Part shown: in pieces, positions 31,882-38,237 of the stretch | Layout of the letters: the number at the start of each line of letters is the position of its first letter | Position numbering within the stretch: position 1 is the first letter of the stretch | Source: DATFES01 sp035457725 | GTDB lineage: Bacteria > Pseudomonadota > Alphaproteobacteria > CACIAM-22H2 | NCBI GenBank assembly: GCA_035457725.1 | Contig: DATIBC010000034.1 | Span: forward strand, 1-38,237 | Reading direction: 5' to 3' | DNA: 38,237 nucleotides | Made by a program: the position numbers and the translations under genes | Notes under the pieces: generated by a model | The model's database searches: none | Told to the model about the DNA's origin: nothing | What the model saw: the letters and a program-made list of their open reading frames with translations, nothing else

Positions 31882-33861
31882 ATGCAAGAGCACCGTCCGC
31901 CATCGTCCAACGACGCCTTGAGCTTTGCCTATGACGACGAGGATGCCGATACCGTCGTCAATCCGTCGGCCAACACCCCTCTCGGCGCTTTGATCGCCGA
32001 GCGCCTGTCACGGCGCGCCACGCTGCGCGGGTTTGCCGCCAGCGCCGCCTTCGGTCTGCTTGGCAGCAGCGCCCTGTCGCGCGCCGCCGACGCCGCCACC
32101 GCCGCCAAATCTTCGCTCGCCTTCAAGGAGATCGAGCACGAGACGATCACCGGCCACCGGGCGCCGCAGGGCTACAGCGCGCAGGTCGTGATCCGCTGGG
32201 GCGACCCGGTCAAGAAAGACGCGCCGCCGTTCGATCCTGCCAAGCAGAGCGCGCAGAGCCAGCGCATGCAGTTCGGTTACGACAACGATTTCCTAGCCTT
32301 CATGCCGCTGCCGATGGGCTCGCGCAGCTCCTCGCGCGGCCTGCTGTGCGCCAACCACGAACGCACCACCCCGGCGCTGATGTGGTCGAAGATGGATGGG
32401 CCGGACGCGCTCAAGACCATGTCGCGCGAGATGTGCGAGGTGGAAATGGCGTCGCAAGGCCACACGGTGGTCGAAATCCGCAAGCGCGAGGGCAAGTGGC
32501 AGGTTGTGACCGATTCTCCGTACAACCGCCGCCTCGTTGCCTATGACACGGAGTTTCGCATCGGCGGGCCTGCGGCGGGGCATGCGCGAATGAAGACCGC
32601 CGCCGATCCCACGGGATTGAAGGCGATCGGCACGTTCAACAACTGCGCCGGCGGCAAGACACCTTGGGGCACCGTCTTGTCGGGCGAGGAGAACATCCAC
32701 AACTACTTCATCGGCAACGCCGAGGCCTCGCCCGAGGCCAAAGCTTACAAACGCATGGGCGTCACCGGCCGCGGGCGTTACCAGTGGGGCCGTTTCCACG
32801 ATCGCTTCAATCTCGACAAGGATCCCAACGAACCCAACCGCTTCGGCTGGGTGGTCGAGATCGATCCCTACGACCCGAACTCGACGCCGGTCAAGCGCAC
32901 CGCGCTCGGTCGCTGCAAGCACGAAGGCGCCACCTGCGCGGTGAGTCACGATGGACGCGTCGCCGTCTACACCGGCGACGACGAGCGCATGGAGTACGTC
33001 TACAAGTTCGTCACCAAGGGGCAGTTCGACCCCAAGAGCCGCGCCGCGAACCGCAACCTGCTCGATGAGGGCACGCTCTACGCCGCGAAGTTCGAAGCCA
33101 ACGGCAAGATGCGCTGGCTGCCGCTGGTGCACGGCAGCGGGCCGCTCACCGCAGCCAATGGCTTCGGCAGTCAGGCCGACGTGGTCATCGAAGTCCGGCG
33201 CGCCGCCGATCTGGTCGGCGCCACGCCGATGGACCGGCCGGAAGACATCGAACCCAGTCCGCGTTCCGGCCGTATCTACGTCGTGCTGACCTACAACGAC
33301 CGCCGCAAGGCTGACCAGGTGAACCCGGCCAACCCGCGCGCGGAAAACAAATGGGGGCAGATCATCGAGATCATCCCGCCGCTGGTGAACGGCAAGCCCG
33401 ATCACGCCGCCATCGAATGCAGGTGGGAGTTCTTCGTCCTGGCCGGCGACCCGAGCAAGCCCGAGCAAGGCGCCAAGTATCTCGGACCCGTCTCGCAACA
33501 TGGCTGGCTCGCCTGTCCCGACAACGTCGCTTTCGATCCGCGCGGCCGGCTGTGGATCTCGACCGACGGCCAGGACGACGCAATCGGCTTCTGCGACAGC
33601 GTCTACGCCGCCGACACGCGAGGGCCCGGGCGCGGCATCACGCGCCTGTTCTTCAATGGACCGACCGGCGCTGAAATCTGCGGACCGGAGTTCACGCCCG
33701 ACGGCACGACGTTGTTCCTCGCCATTCAGCACCCAGCCGAGGAGAAGGGCTCGAGCTTCGACAAACCGTCGACGCGTTGGCCCGATTTCAAGGACGACAT
33801 GCCGCCGCGCCCGGCGGTTCTGGCGATCACGCGTAACGGCGGCGGCGAAGTCGGCAGCTAG
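31882..33861 (+). CDS. phoX: PhoX-family alkaline phosphatase, copy 1
   Basis: This 659-residue exported phosphatase is predicted to release phosphate from organic esters. The long N-region leads to a twin-arginine signal, SRRATLRGFAASAAFGLLG (residues 43-61), with cleavage near AADAA. Exported PhoX enzymes bind Fe(III) and Ca(II). The family's metal and active-site phrases are present: FNNCAGGKTPWGTVLSGEEN with Cys255, KRTALGRCKHEGATCAVSHD, and MDRPEDIEPSPRSGRIYV. The ATG has GAGGGGGAA upstream. It follows phoB by 109 bases, carries a Pho-box-like site, and ends at a strong terminator. It is paralogous to the second PhoX downstream. Confidence 0.93.
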   Translation: MQEHRPPSSNDALSFAYDDEDADTVVNPSANTPLGALIAERLSRRATLRGFAASAAFGLLGSSALSRAADAATAAKSSLAFKEIEHETITGHRAPQGYSAQVVIRWGDPVKKDAPPFDPAKQSAQSQRMQFGYDNDFLAFMPLPMGSRSSSRGLLCANHERTTPALMWSKMDGPDALKTMSREMCEVEMASQGHTVVEIRKREGKWQVVTDSPYNRRLVAYDTEFRIGGPAAGHARMKTAADPTGLKAIGTFNNCAGGKTPWGTVLSGEENIHNYFIGNAEASPEAKAYKRMGVTGRGRYQWGRFHDRFNLDKDPNEPNRFGWVVEIDPYDPNSTPVKRTALGRCKHEGATCAVSHDGRVAVYTGDDERMEYVYKFVTKGQFDPKSRAANRNLLDEGTLYAAKFEANGKMRWLPLVHGSGPLTAANGFGSQADVVIEVRRAADLVGATPMDRPEDIEPSPRSGRIYVVLTYNDRRKADQVNPANPRAENKWGQIIEIIPPLVNGKPDHAAIECRWEFFVLAGDPSKPEQGAKYLGPVSQHGWLACPDNVAFDPRGRLWISTDGQDDAIGFCDSVYAADTRGPGRGITRLFFNGPTGAEICGPEFTPDGTTLFLAIQHPAEEKGSSFDKPSTRWPDFKDDMPPRPAVLAITRNGGGEVGS

Positions 33862-33887
33862 CGCTTAACCATCTTCGCCCAGCGCTT

Positions 33888-33931
33888 CGGGCCTCATCCT
33901 GAAATTGTCCCAGGGTGAGGCCCGATTTTTC
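33888..33931 (+). terminator. Intrinsic terminator after the first phoX
   Basis: CGGGCCTCATCCTG (33888-33901) pairs with CAGGGTGAGGCCCG (33911-33924), with one unpaired position class in the middle and a 9-base loop. ATTTTTC follows directly. Stem strength and the T-run make this a convincing Rho-independent terminator, 27 bases after the stop codon. It separates phoX copy 1 from the next gene. Confidence 0.92.
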
Positions 33932-34073
33932 TGTCGACCGGTGCGTGCGCTGCAACAGCGCTAACGTCTTTCGCGCCATTCCGATTCGCCCGACGCTTCG
34001 ACTTTGCCGCAAATTCCGGCAAGAACCGTCGCTCTGAGGCGGATCGCATTGAGGAATTCTTCACCCCTGTTAA

Positions 34074-34090
34074 TGGAGATTCATTCTCCA
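34074..34090 (+). promoter_or_regulatory. Inverted repeat before the small secreted protein gene
   Basis: TGGAGA and TCTCCA are perfect 6-base arms around TTCAT. The element lies 35 bases before the ATG at 34126, so it may be an operator or a leader hairpin. The rest of the 264-base gap holds the phoX terminator and nothing else I can assign. Confidence 0.35.
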
Positions 34091-34125
34091 GACCCTTTGC
34101 GTCGTGACGATCCGAGGATGGGGCC

Positions 34126-34761
34126 ATGAATCGGATTCCTCTCTTGGTCGCAATCGCGTTGGTCGCCGGGACGGTCGGCGCATTTTCCGCCGCTTCGAGC
34201 CACGCGCAGTCGAGCGTTGCGCCGCCGCCGGAATCGCCGGTCAATCCGCTGCGCATCAGCCCGCTGGTTCCAGCGCTCGGCACCATATACGAGGTGGTTG
34301 AAAACGGCGCGATCGGCGGCTACTTCGCCGTGACCGACGTCGGTGCAAACGGCATAACCACGGCGAACAGCGCCAACCGCACCGCGCGGTGGATCATGGG
34401 GTTCTTCCCCGTACGGCCGGGCGCCGGCATCGACGTGTCGGCGATGTTCACGTTGAGGCCGTTGAGCGAAGGACGCGAAACCGTCGTCGAGGAGCGAATC
34501 GGTCAGGACGGTTGGCGCCACCATCTACGCATTCGCGGCTACGAGACGGTTTGGACCCCGGCAGGACCCTTCGACGCCTTCGTGATCGAGGATGACGAGC
34601 GGGCGATCAACCCGGCGCAGGGCGACTACCATCGCGTTCGCACGTTCTGGTACGCGCCCGATGTCGGCTTCGTGGTCAAGCTCACCTCGCAGCAAAACTC
34701 CGGTCCGCCGTCCGAGCTCGTCAACTGGGTATTGTACCGAGTCCGCGCGCCAGCCAGCTGA
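34126..34761 (+). CDS. Secreted protein of unknown function between two phoX genes
   Basis: This 211-residue protein has a signal peptide, MNRIPLLVAIALVAGTVGAF, with probable cleavage after SHA near residue 27. A short Pro-rich linker (APPPESPVNPLRISPLVP) follows. The mature domain is beta-rich and contains GTIYEVVENGAIGGYFAVTD, RTARWIMGFFPVRPGAGID and GYETVWTPAGPFDAFVIEDD. The final strand group has VRTFWYAPDVGFVVKLTSQQ. That last pattern is common in small periplasmic beta-barrel-like proteins that describe processed groups of esters or lipids, but I cannot assign a family. It is flanked by the PhoX terminator and the second phoX (172-base gap). No Pho box precedes it. A role in phosphate acquisition is only suggested by position. 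Confidence 0.7.
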   Translation: MNRIPLLVAIALVAGTVGAFSAASSHAQSSVAPPPESPVNPLRISPLVPALGTIYEVVENGAIGGYFAVTDVGANGITTANSANRTARWIMGFFPVRPGAGIDVSAMFTLRPLSEGRETVVEERIGQDGWRHHLRIRGYETVWTPAGPFDAFVIEDDERAINPAQGDYHRVRTFWYAPDVGFVVKLTSQQNSGPPSELVNWVLYRVRAPAS

Positions 34762-34816
34762 GCGACCCTCGGTTCCGGCCGGCGTCTCCACGCCGCGCGC
34801 GGCGGTGCGACGCGGC

Positions 34817-34853
34817 GGCTATGGCTTAAGGATTGGCCGCCCGCTAGAGTCCC
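34817..34853 (+). promoter_or_regulatory. Paired 9-base motif upstream of the second phoX
   Basis: GGCTATGGC (34817-34825) and TAGAGTCCC (34845-34853) have the same 19-base spacing as before the first phoX. The bases between and after them differ, so the match is motif-specific, not a recent copy of the whole region. It lies 80 bases before the ATG. No Pho-box-like element accompanies it. Confidence 0.55.
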
Positions 34854-34933
34854 TCCGATTTTGCAGCTGCGGCCAATGCACCGGCGGTTCCGCCCGGGGC
34901 GCGTTGGCGCCGCCATACGGAGGAGCGCCCGAC

Positions 34934-36934
34934 ATGTTTGAACTCGACCAAGCTGCAACCCGCGACGACGACGCATTCGATCCCGAGGACCTCGGCCGCA
35001 ATCCTTCGCGCGCGCCAACCCTGCAAGACGTGATCGACGCTCGGCTATCGCGGCGCGGAGTCTTGCGCGGGCTTGCCGTCGCGGCGGTGGCGGGCGCCGC
35101 CCCGCTTACCGCGGTCGGCCGGGCGCTGGCGCAGGCTAGGTCAGGGGTTTCCTCCCTCGCCTTCAGCGAGGTTCCGCACGGACTCGACGACAAGCTGCAT
35201 GTGGCGCCCGGGTACGATGCGCGGGTGTTGATCCGTTGGGGAGACCGGGTGCTCAAGGAGGCGCCCGAATTCGACATCGCCAAGCAGACCGGCGCCGCGC
35301 AGGTCGGTCAGTTCGGTTACAACGCCGACTTCATCGCCTACATGCCGCTACCGCTCGGTTCGCGAAATTCGACCCACGGCTTGCTGTGCGTCAATCATGA
35401 ATACACCAACACCGAGCTGATGTTCGCCGGGTTCAAGCAGCCGCACAACGGCAAGACCGGGCTTACCCGCGAGCAGGCCGAGGTCGACATGGCGGCGCAC
35501 GGCTTGTCGGTCGTCGAGATCAGCAAGAACGGCAATCGCTGGCGCGTCGTCGAAGACAGCAAATACAACCGCCGCTTCACGCTCAACGAGACCGCGTACC
35601 GCCTGACCGGCCCGGCCGCCGGCGACAAGCGGATGCAGACCTCGGGCGACCCCAGCGGCCGCCTCGCCTACGGTACGCTCAACAACTGCGCGGGCGGCGT
35701 CACGCCGTGGGGAACGGTGCTTTCGGGCGAGGAAAATTTCAACGGTTACTGGCTCGGCGACGCGAGCAAGACGCCGGAGGCGCGCAATCACAAGCGCTAT
35801 GGCGTCGAGCCATGGCAGGACGCCTCGTGGGGCAGGCATTTCGCGCGCTTCGACATCGAGAAGGAGCCCAACGAGCCCAATCGCTTCGGCTGGATCGTCG
35901 AGTACGACCCCTATGACCCCGCCGCCATTCCGGTGAAACGCACCGCGCTCGGCCGCTTCAAGCACGAGGGCGCCACCTGCGTCGTCAGCCGCGACGGCCG
36001 CGTCGCCGTATATTCGGGCGACGACGAGCGTTTCGAATACGTTTATCGCTTCGTCACCAAGGGCAAGTTCGATCCCGCCAACCGCGCCGCCAACTACAAT
36101 CTGCTCGACGAAGGCACGCTGTCGGTGGCGCGCTTCAACGACGACGGCACGCTCGTGTGGATGCCGCTCGTCCACGGCAGCGGGCCACTTACCGCCGCCA
36201 ACGGTTTCAACAGCCAGGCCGACGTGATGATCGAGGCCAGACGCGCCGCCGATCTCGTCGGCGCCACGCCGATGGACCGGCCCGAGGACGTCGAGCCCAA
36301 TCCCAGGACCGGGCGCGTCTACATCATGCTCACCAACAACACGCGACGCAAAAAAGCCGACGATCCCGATACGCGCCAGCGCGCCAACGCTGCCAATCCG
36401 CGCGCCAATAACGCCGCGGGCCACATCATCGAAATGATCGCGCCGGGCGGCGACGGTCCGAACGGCGACCACGCCGCCGACGCGTTCCGCTGGGAGATCT
36501 TCCTGCTCGGCGGCGATCCCGGCGACGCCGCGCAAGGAGCCAAGTACGGCGCCGGCATGTCGGCCAATGGCTGGCTTGCCGCGCCCGACAATTGCGCGTT
36601 CGACGCCCGCGGACGCATCTGGATCGCTACCGACGGCATGCCGTCGGCGACCAAGCCCAACTTGGCCGACGGGCTGTTTGGCGCCGATACCAGCGGGCCC
36701 GGCCGCGCCGTGACACGGCGCTTCCTCGCCGCGCCGCGCGGCGCTGAAGTGTGCGGACCCGCTTTCACCCCCGATAGCCGGTCGCTGTTCGTCGCCATAC
36801 AACATCCAGCCGAAGAGCGCGGCTCGGTCTTCGATACGCCCTCGACGCGCTGGCCCGACTTCAAGCCGGGCATGCCGCCGCGCCCGGCGGTCGTCGCCAT
36901 CACCAAGCAGGACGGCGGCGAGATCGGCGGCTGA
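34934..36934 (+). CDS. phoX: PhoX-family alkaline phosphatase, copy 2
   Basis: This 666-residue paralogue of the first PhoX has the twin-arginine signal LSRRGVLRGLAVAAVAGAAP (residues 38-57) and cleavage near ALAQA. The signature phrases are LNNCAGGVTPWGTVLSGEEN with Cys252, KRTALGRFKHEGATCVVSRD, and MDRPEDVEPNPRTGRVYIML. Relative to copy 1 it has a different loop after that phrase (KKADDPDTRQRANAANPRA) and one Cys fewer in R-F-K-H-E-G-A. The ATG is chosen because GGAGGAG lies eight bases upstream and the signal follows; the frame upstream is not family-like. The two copies differ enough to have distinct substrates or metal preference, which is untested. Confidence 0.93.
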   Translation: MFELDQAATRDDDAFDPEDLGRNPSRAPTLQDVIDARLSRRGVLRGLAVAAVAGAAPLTAVGRALAQARSGVSSLAFSEVPHGLDDKLHVAPGYDARVLIRWGDRVLKEAPEFDIAKQTGAAQVGQFGYNADFIAYMPLPLGSRNSTHGLLCVNHEYTNTELMFAGFKQPHNGKTGLTREQAEVDMAAHGLSVVEISKNGNRWRVVEDSKYNRRFTLNETAYRLTGPAAGDKRMQTSGDPSGRLAYGTLNNCAGGVTPWGTVLSGEENFNGYWLGDASKTPEARNHKRYGVEPWQDASWGRHFARFDIEKEPNEPNRFGWIVEYDPYDPAAIPVKRTALGRFKHEGATCVVSRDGRVAVYSGDDERFEYVYRFVTKGKFDPANRAANYNLLDEGTLSVARFNDDGTLVWMPLVHGSGPLTAANGFNSQADVMIEARRAADLVGATPMDRPEDVEPNPRTGRVYIMLTNNTRRKKADDPDTRQRANAANPRANNAAGHIIEMIAPGGDGPNGDHAADAFRWEIFLLGGDPGDAAQGAKYGAGMSANGWLAAPDNCAFDARGRIWIATDGMPSATKPNLADGLFGADTSGPGRAVTRRFLAAPRGAEVCGPAFTPDSRSLFVAIQHPAEERGSVFDTPSTRWPDFKPGMPPRPAVVAITKQDGGEIGG

Positions 36935-37013
36935 GGCGGCGTCTCGCGTCGACGCTTGCGCCGGCGCCAAGCTCCGTGCGGCCTCGGTCATCACTTTATC
37001 GACTGTTGTCGCC

Positions 37014-37039
37014 GCCGGCCTCGCGCCGCAACGGCCGGC
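37014..37039. terminator. GC hairpin between convergent genes, weak terminator candidate
   Basis: GCCGGCC (37014-37020) and GGCCGGC (37033-37039) form a perfect 7-base stem with a 12-base loop. It lies in the 111-base gap between phoX copy 2 and the convergent Pat-like gene. There is no T-run on either strand, so it would work only with Rho or as a stability element. Confidence 0.3.
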
Positions 37040-37045
37040 TTGGCG

Positions 37046-38237
37046 TCATTCTTGAAGCTCGAGCGTCGCGCGCAGGATGGCGGAGGTCTCCGGCAGCTCC
37101 TCCAGAGTGAATCCGAGATCGAGGCAGAGCCGCCGCATCGCTGCGTTCTCGTGCAAGATGTCGCCGAAAAGCTCCTCGACCCCGCGCGCACGCGCATAGT
37201 CGATGATCTGGCGCATCAGGAATGCGCCGAGCCCATGGCCCTTGAGGTCCGATCGGACGATGACCGCGAACTCGCCGCGCTTGCCGTCGGGATCGCAGGC
37301 GAGCCGCACCACGCCGCAGATCTCGGCGCGCGCTCCATCGGCCGGCAGCGTCTCGAGCACGAAGGCCATCTCGCGGTCGTAGTCGATCTGCGTCAGGCGC
37401 GCCGCCATTTCATGCGATAGACGCCGCAACGGGGCGAAAAAGCGCATGCGGACGTCCTCGGGCGACAGCCGTTCGAACGCCCGGTGAAAGGCCGGCTCGT
37501 CCTCGGGCCGCACGGGCCGCAGCCGCATCGCGCCGAGCTTGGCGAATTCTACGCGGGTTTCGAGCTCGCGCGGATAAGGTCGAATTGCCAGACGCGCCTG
37601 CGCTGGCGCGTCGCGCGGCGGACGTACCTTGACCCGCGCGTCGAGCGCCACCACGCCCTTGGCGTCGGCCAGTAGCGGGTTGATGTCGAGCTCGACCACC
37701 TGGTCGAGGTCGCAGACAAGCTGTGACAACCGGAGCAACGAAAGAGCGATCGCTTCGAGCGCCGCCGGCGGCCGGTCGCGATAGCCTCGCAGCAGTCGAA
37801 AGACCCGTGTGCGCGACATCATCTCATGGGCCAGGTCGAGATTGAGCGGCGGCAGCGCCAGCGCCCGGTCGGCGAGCACCTCGACCGCGGTGCCGCCCTG
37901 GCCGAACAGCAGCACGGGTCCGAACTGGCGGTCTTCGCTAACGCCGAGAATCAGCTCGTGCGCGCCGCCGCGCCGAACCATCTCCTGCACCGTGAAGCCG
38001 GCGACGCGGGCCCCCGGCTTCCGCGCGTTGATGCGCGCGAGCATCGCCTCGGCAGCCGCCCGCACTTCCTCCGGCCCGAGGTCGAGCACCACGCCGCCGA
38101 CATCGGATTTGTGCGTTATGTCCGACGACAGGATTTTCAGCGCGATGCGTCCGCCGAGCTCGGCGGCAAGGCGCGCCGCATCATCGACGTCGCGCGCCAC
38201 CACCGTGCGCGCGCCCGGGGTTCCGGTGAGGCTCACC
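37046..38237 (-). CDS. Pat-type ATP-grasp/GNAT protein (acetate-CoA ligase-like acetyltransferase), 5' end missing
   Basis: Only the C-terminal 396 residues are present; the frame runs off the window. The first part (about 1-220) is an ATP-grasp domain of the ADP-forming acyl-CoA synthetase type. It shows ALKILSSDITHKSDVGGVVL, LILGVSEDRQFGPVLLFGQG and DQVVELDINPLLADAKGVVA. The last part (about 235-396) is a GNAT acetyltransferase with RLRPVRPEDEPAFHRAFERL, VIVRSDLKGHGLGAFLMRQI (the acetyl-CoA loop) and HENAAMRRLCLDLGFT. The combination matches Pat/PatZ-like lysine acetyltransferases, normally about 900 residues with an N-terminal CoA-binding part that would lie outside. Such enzymes acetylate acetyl-CoA synthetase and other proteins. 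It converges on phoX copy 2. Confidence 0.9.
   Translation of the reverse strand, partial: VSLTGTPGARTVVARDVDDAARLAAELGGRIALKILSSDITHKSDVGGVVLDLGPEEVRAAAEAMLARINARKPGARVAGFTVQEMVRRGGAHELILGVSEDRQFGPVLLFGQGGTAVEVLADRALALPPLNLDLAHEMMSRTRVFRLLRGYRDRPPAALEAIALSLLRLSQLVCDLDQVVELDINPLLADAKGVVALDARVKVRPPRDAPAQARLAIRPYPRELETRVEFAKLGAMRLRPVRPEDEPAFHRAFERLSPEDVRMRFFAPLRRLSHEMAARLTQIDYDREMAFVLETLPADGARAEICGVVRLACDPDGKRGEFAVIVRSDLKGHGLGAFLMRQIIDYARARGVEELFGDILHENAAMRRLCLDLGFTLEELPETSAILRATLELQE

Noticed and set aside
34762..34933. A search for a Pho box before the second phoX
   Set aside because: No pair of CTGTCAT-like repeats at an 11-base period was seen. Only the paired 9-base motif is present.

Overview
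The window is GC-rich chromosomal DNA from an alphaproteobacterium, probably Rhodospirillales-like or a relative. The clues are the gene order maeB / mutS - glnD - murJ - trpS, an Alph_Pro_TM (TIGR02186-type) protein, a phoR-pstSCAB-phoU-phoB cluster, and two PhoX-type phosphatases. I saw no rRNA, tRNA, CRISPR array, insertion sequence or attachment site. Coding density is high and no gene-free gap exceeds 300 bases; the largest are 15685-15953 and 33862-34125.

1-861: the 3' end of a MarR-type regulator gene, then a small SRPBCC-fold protein gene with a near-palindrome over its leader. 876-6819 (minus strand): murJ, trpS, two tandem TauE/SafE permease genes, an Alph_Pro_TM gene and a universal stress protein gene. 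The last four are closely spaced and look like one unit. 6966-9233: a small accessory block between glnD and murJ, holding a Crp/Fnr regulator, a free-standing ClpP-like peptidase, a divergent CpxP/Spy-like periplasmic protein and a small secreted coiled-coil protein. A strong palindrome lies between the peptidase and CpxP-like genes. 9245-15684 (minus): mutS, an msrQ-like gene that appears to lack a standard start codon, and glnD. 15954-18221: maeB, divergent from mutS.

18303-22089: a complete broad-spectrum mercury resistance locus. merR is divergent from merT-merP-merB-merF-merA, and the merT promoter has the 19-bp spacer and dyad typical of MerR control. MerB would cleave organomercurials; MerP and the MerT/MerF membrane proteins would carry Hg(II) to cytoplasmic MerA for reduction.

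22257-36934: the phosphate-starvation region. PhoR and PhoB form the two-component system, PstSCAB is the high-affinity importer and PhoU links transport to signalling. A clear Pho box precedes pstS. Both PstC and PstA carry very large inserts after their first membrane segment. Two twin-arginine-exported PhoX phosphatases follow, separated by a small secreted protein of unknown function. The two phoX genes share an identically spaced pair of 9-base motifs upstream. 37046-38237 (minus): the C-terminal part of an ATP-grasp/GNAT protein of the Pat (acyl-CoA synthetase-acetyltransferase) type, cut by the window end.
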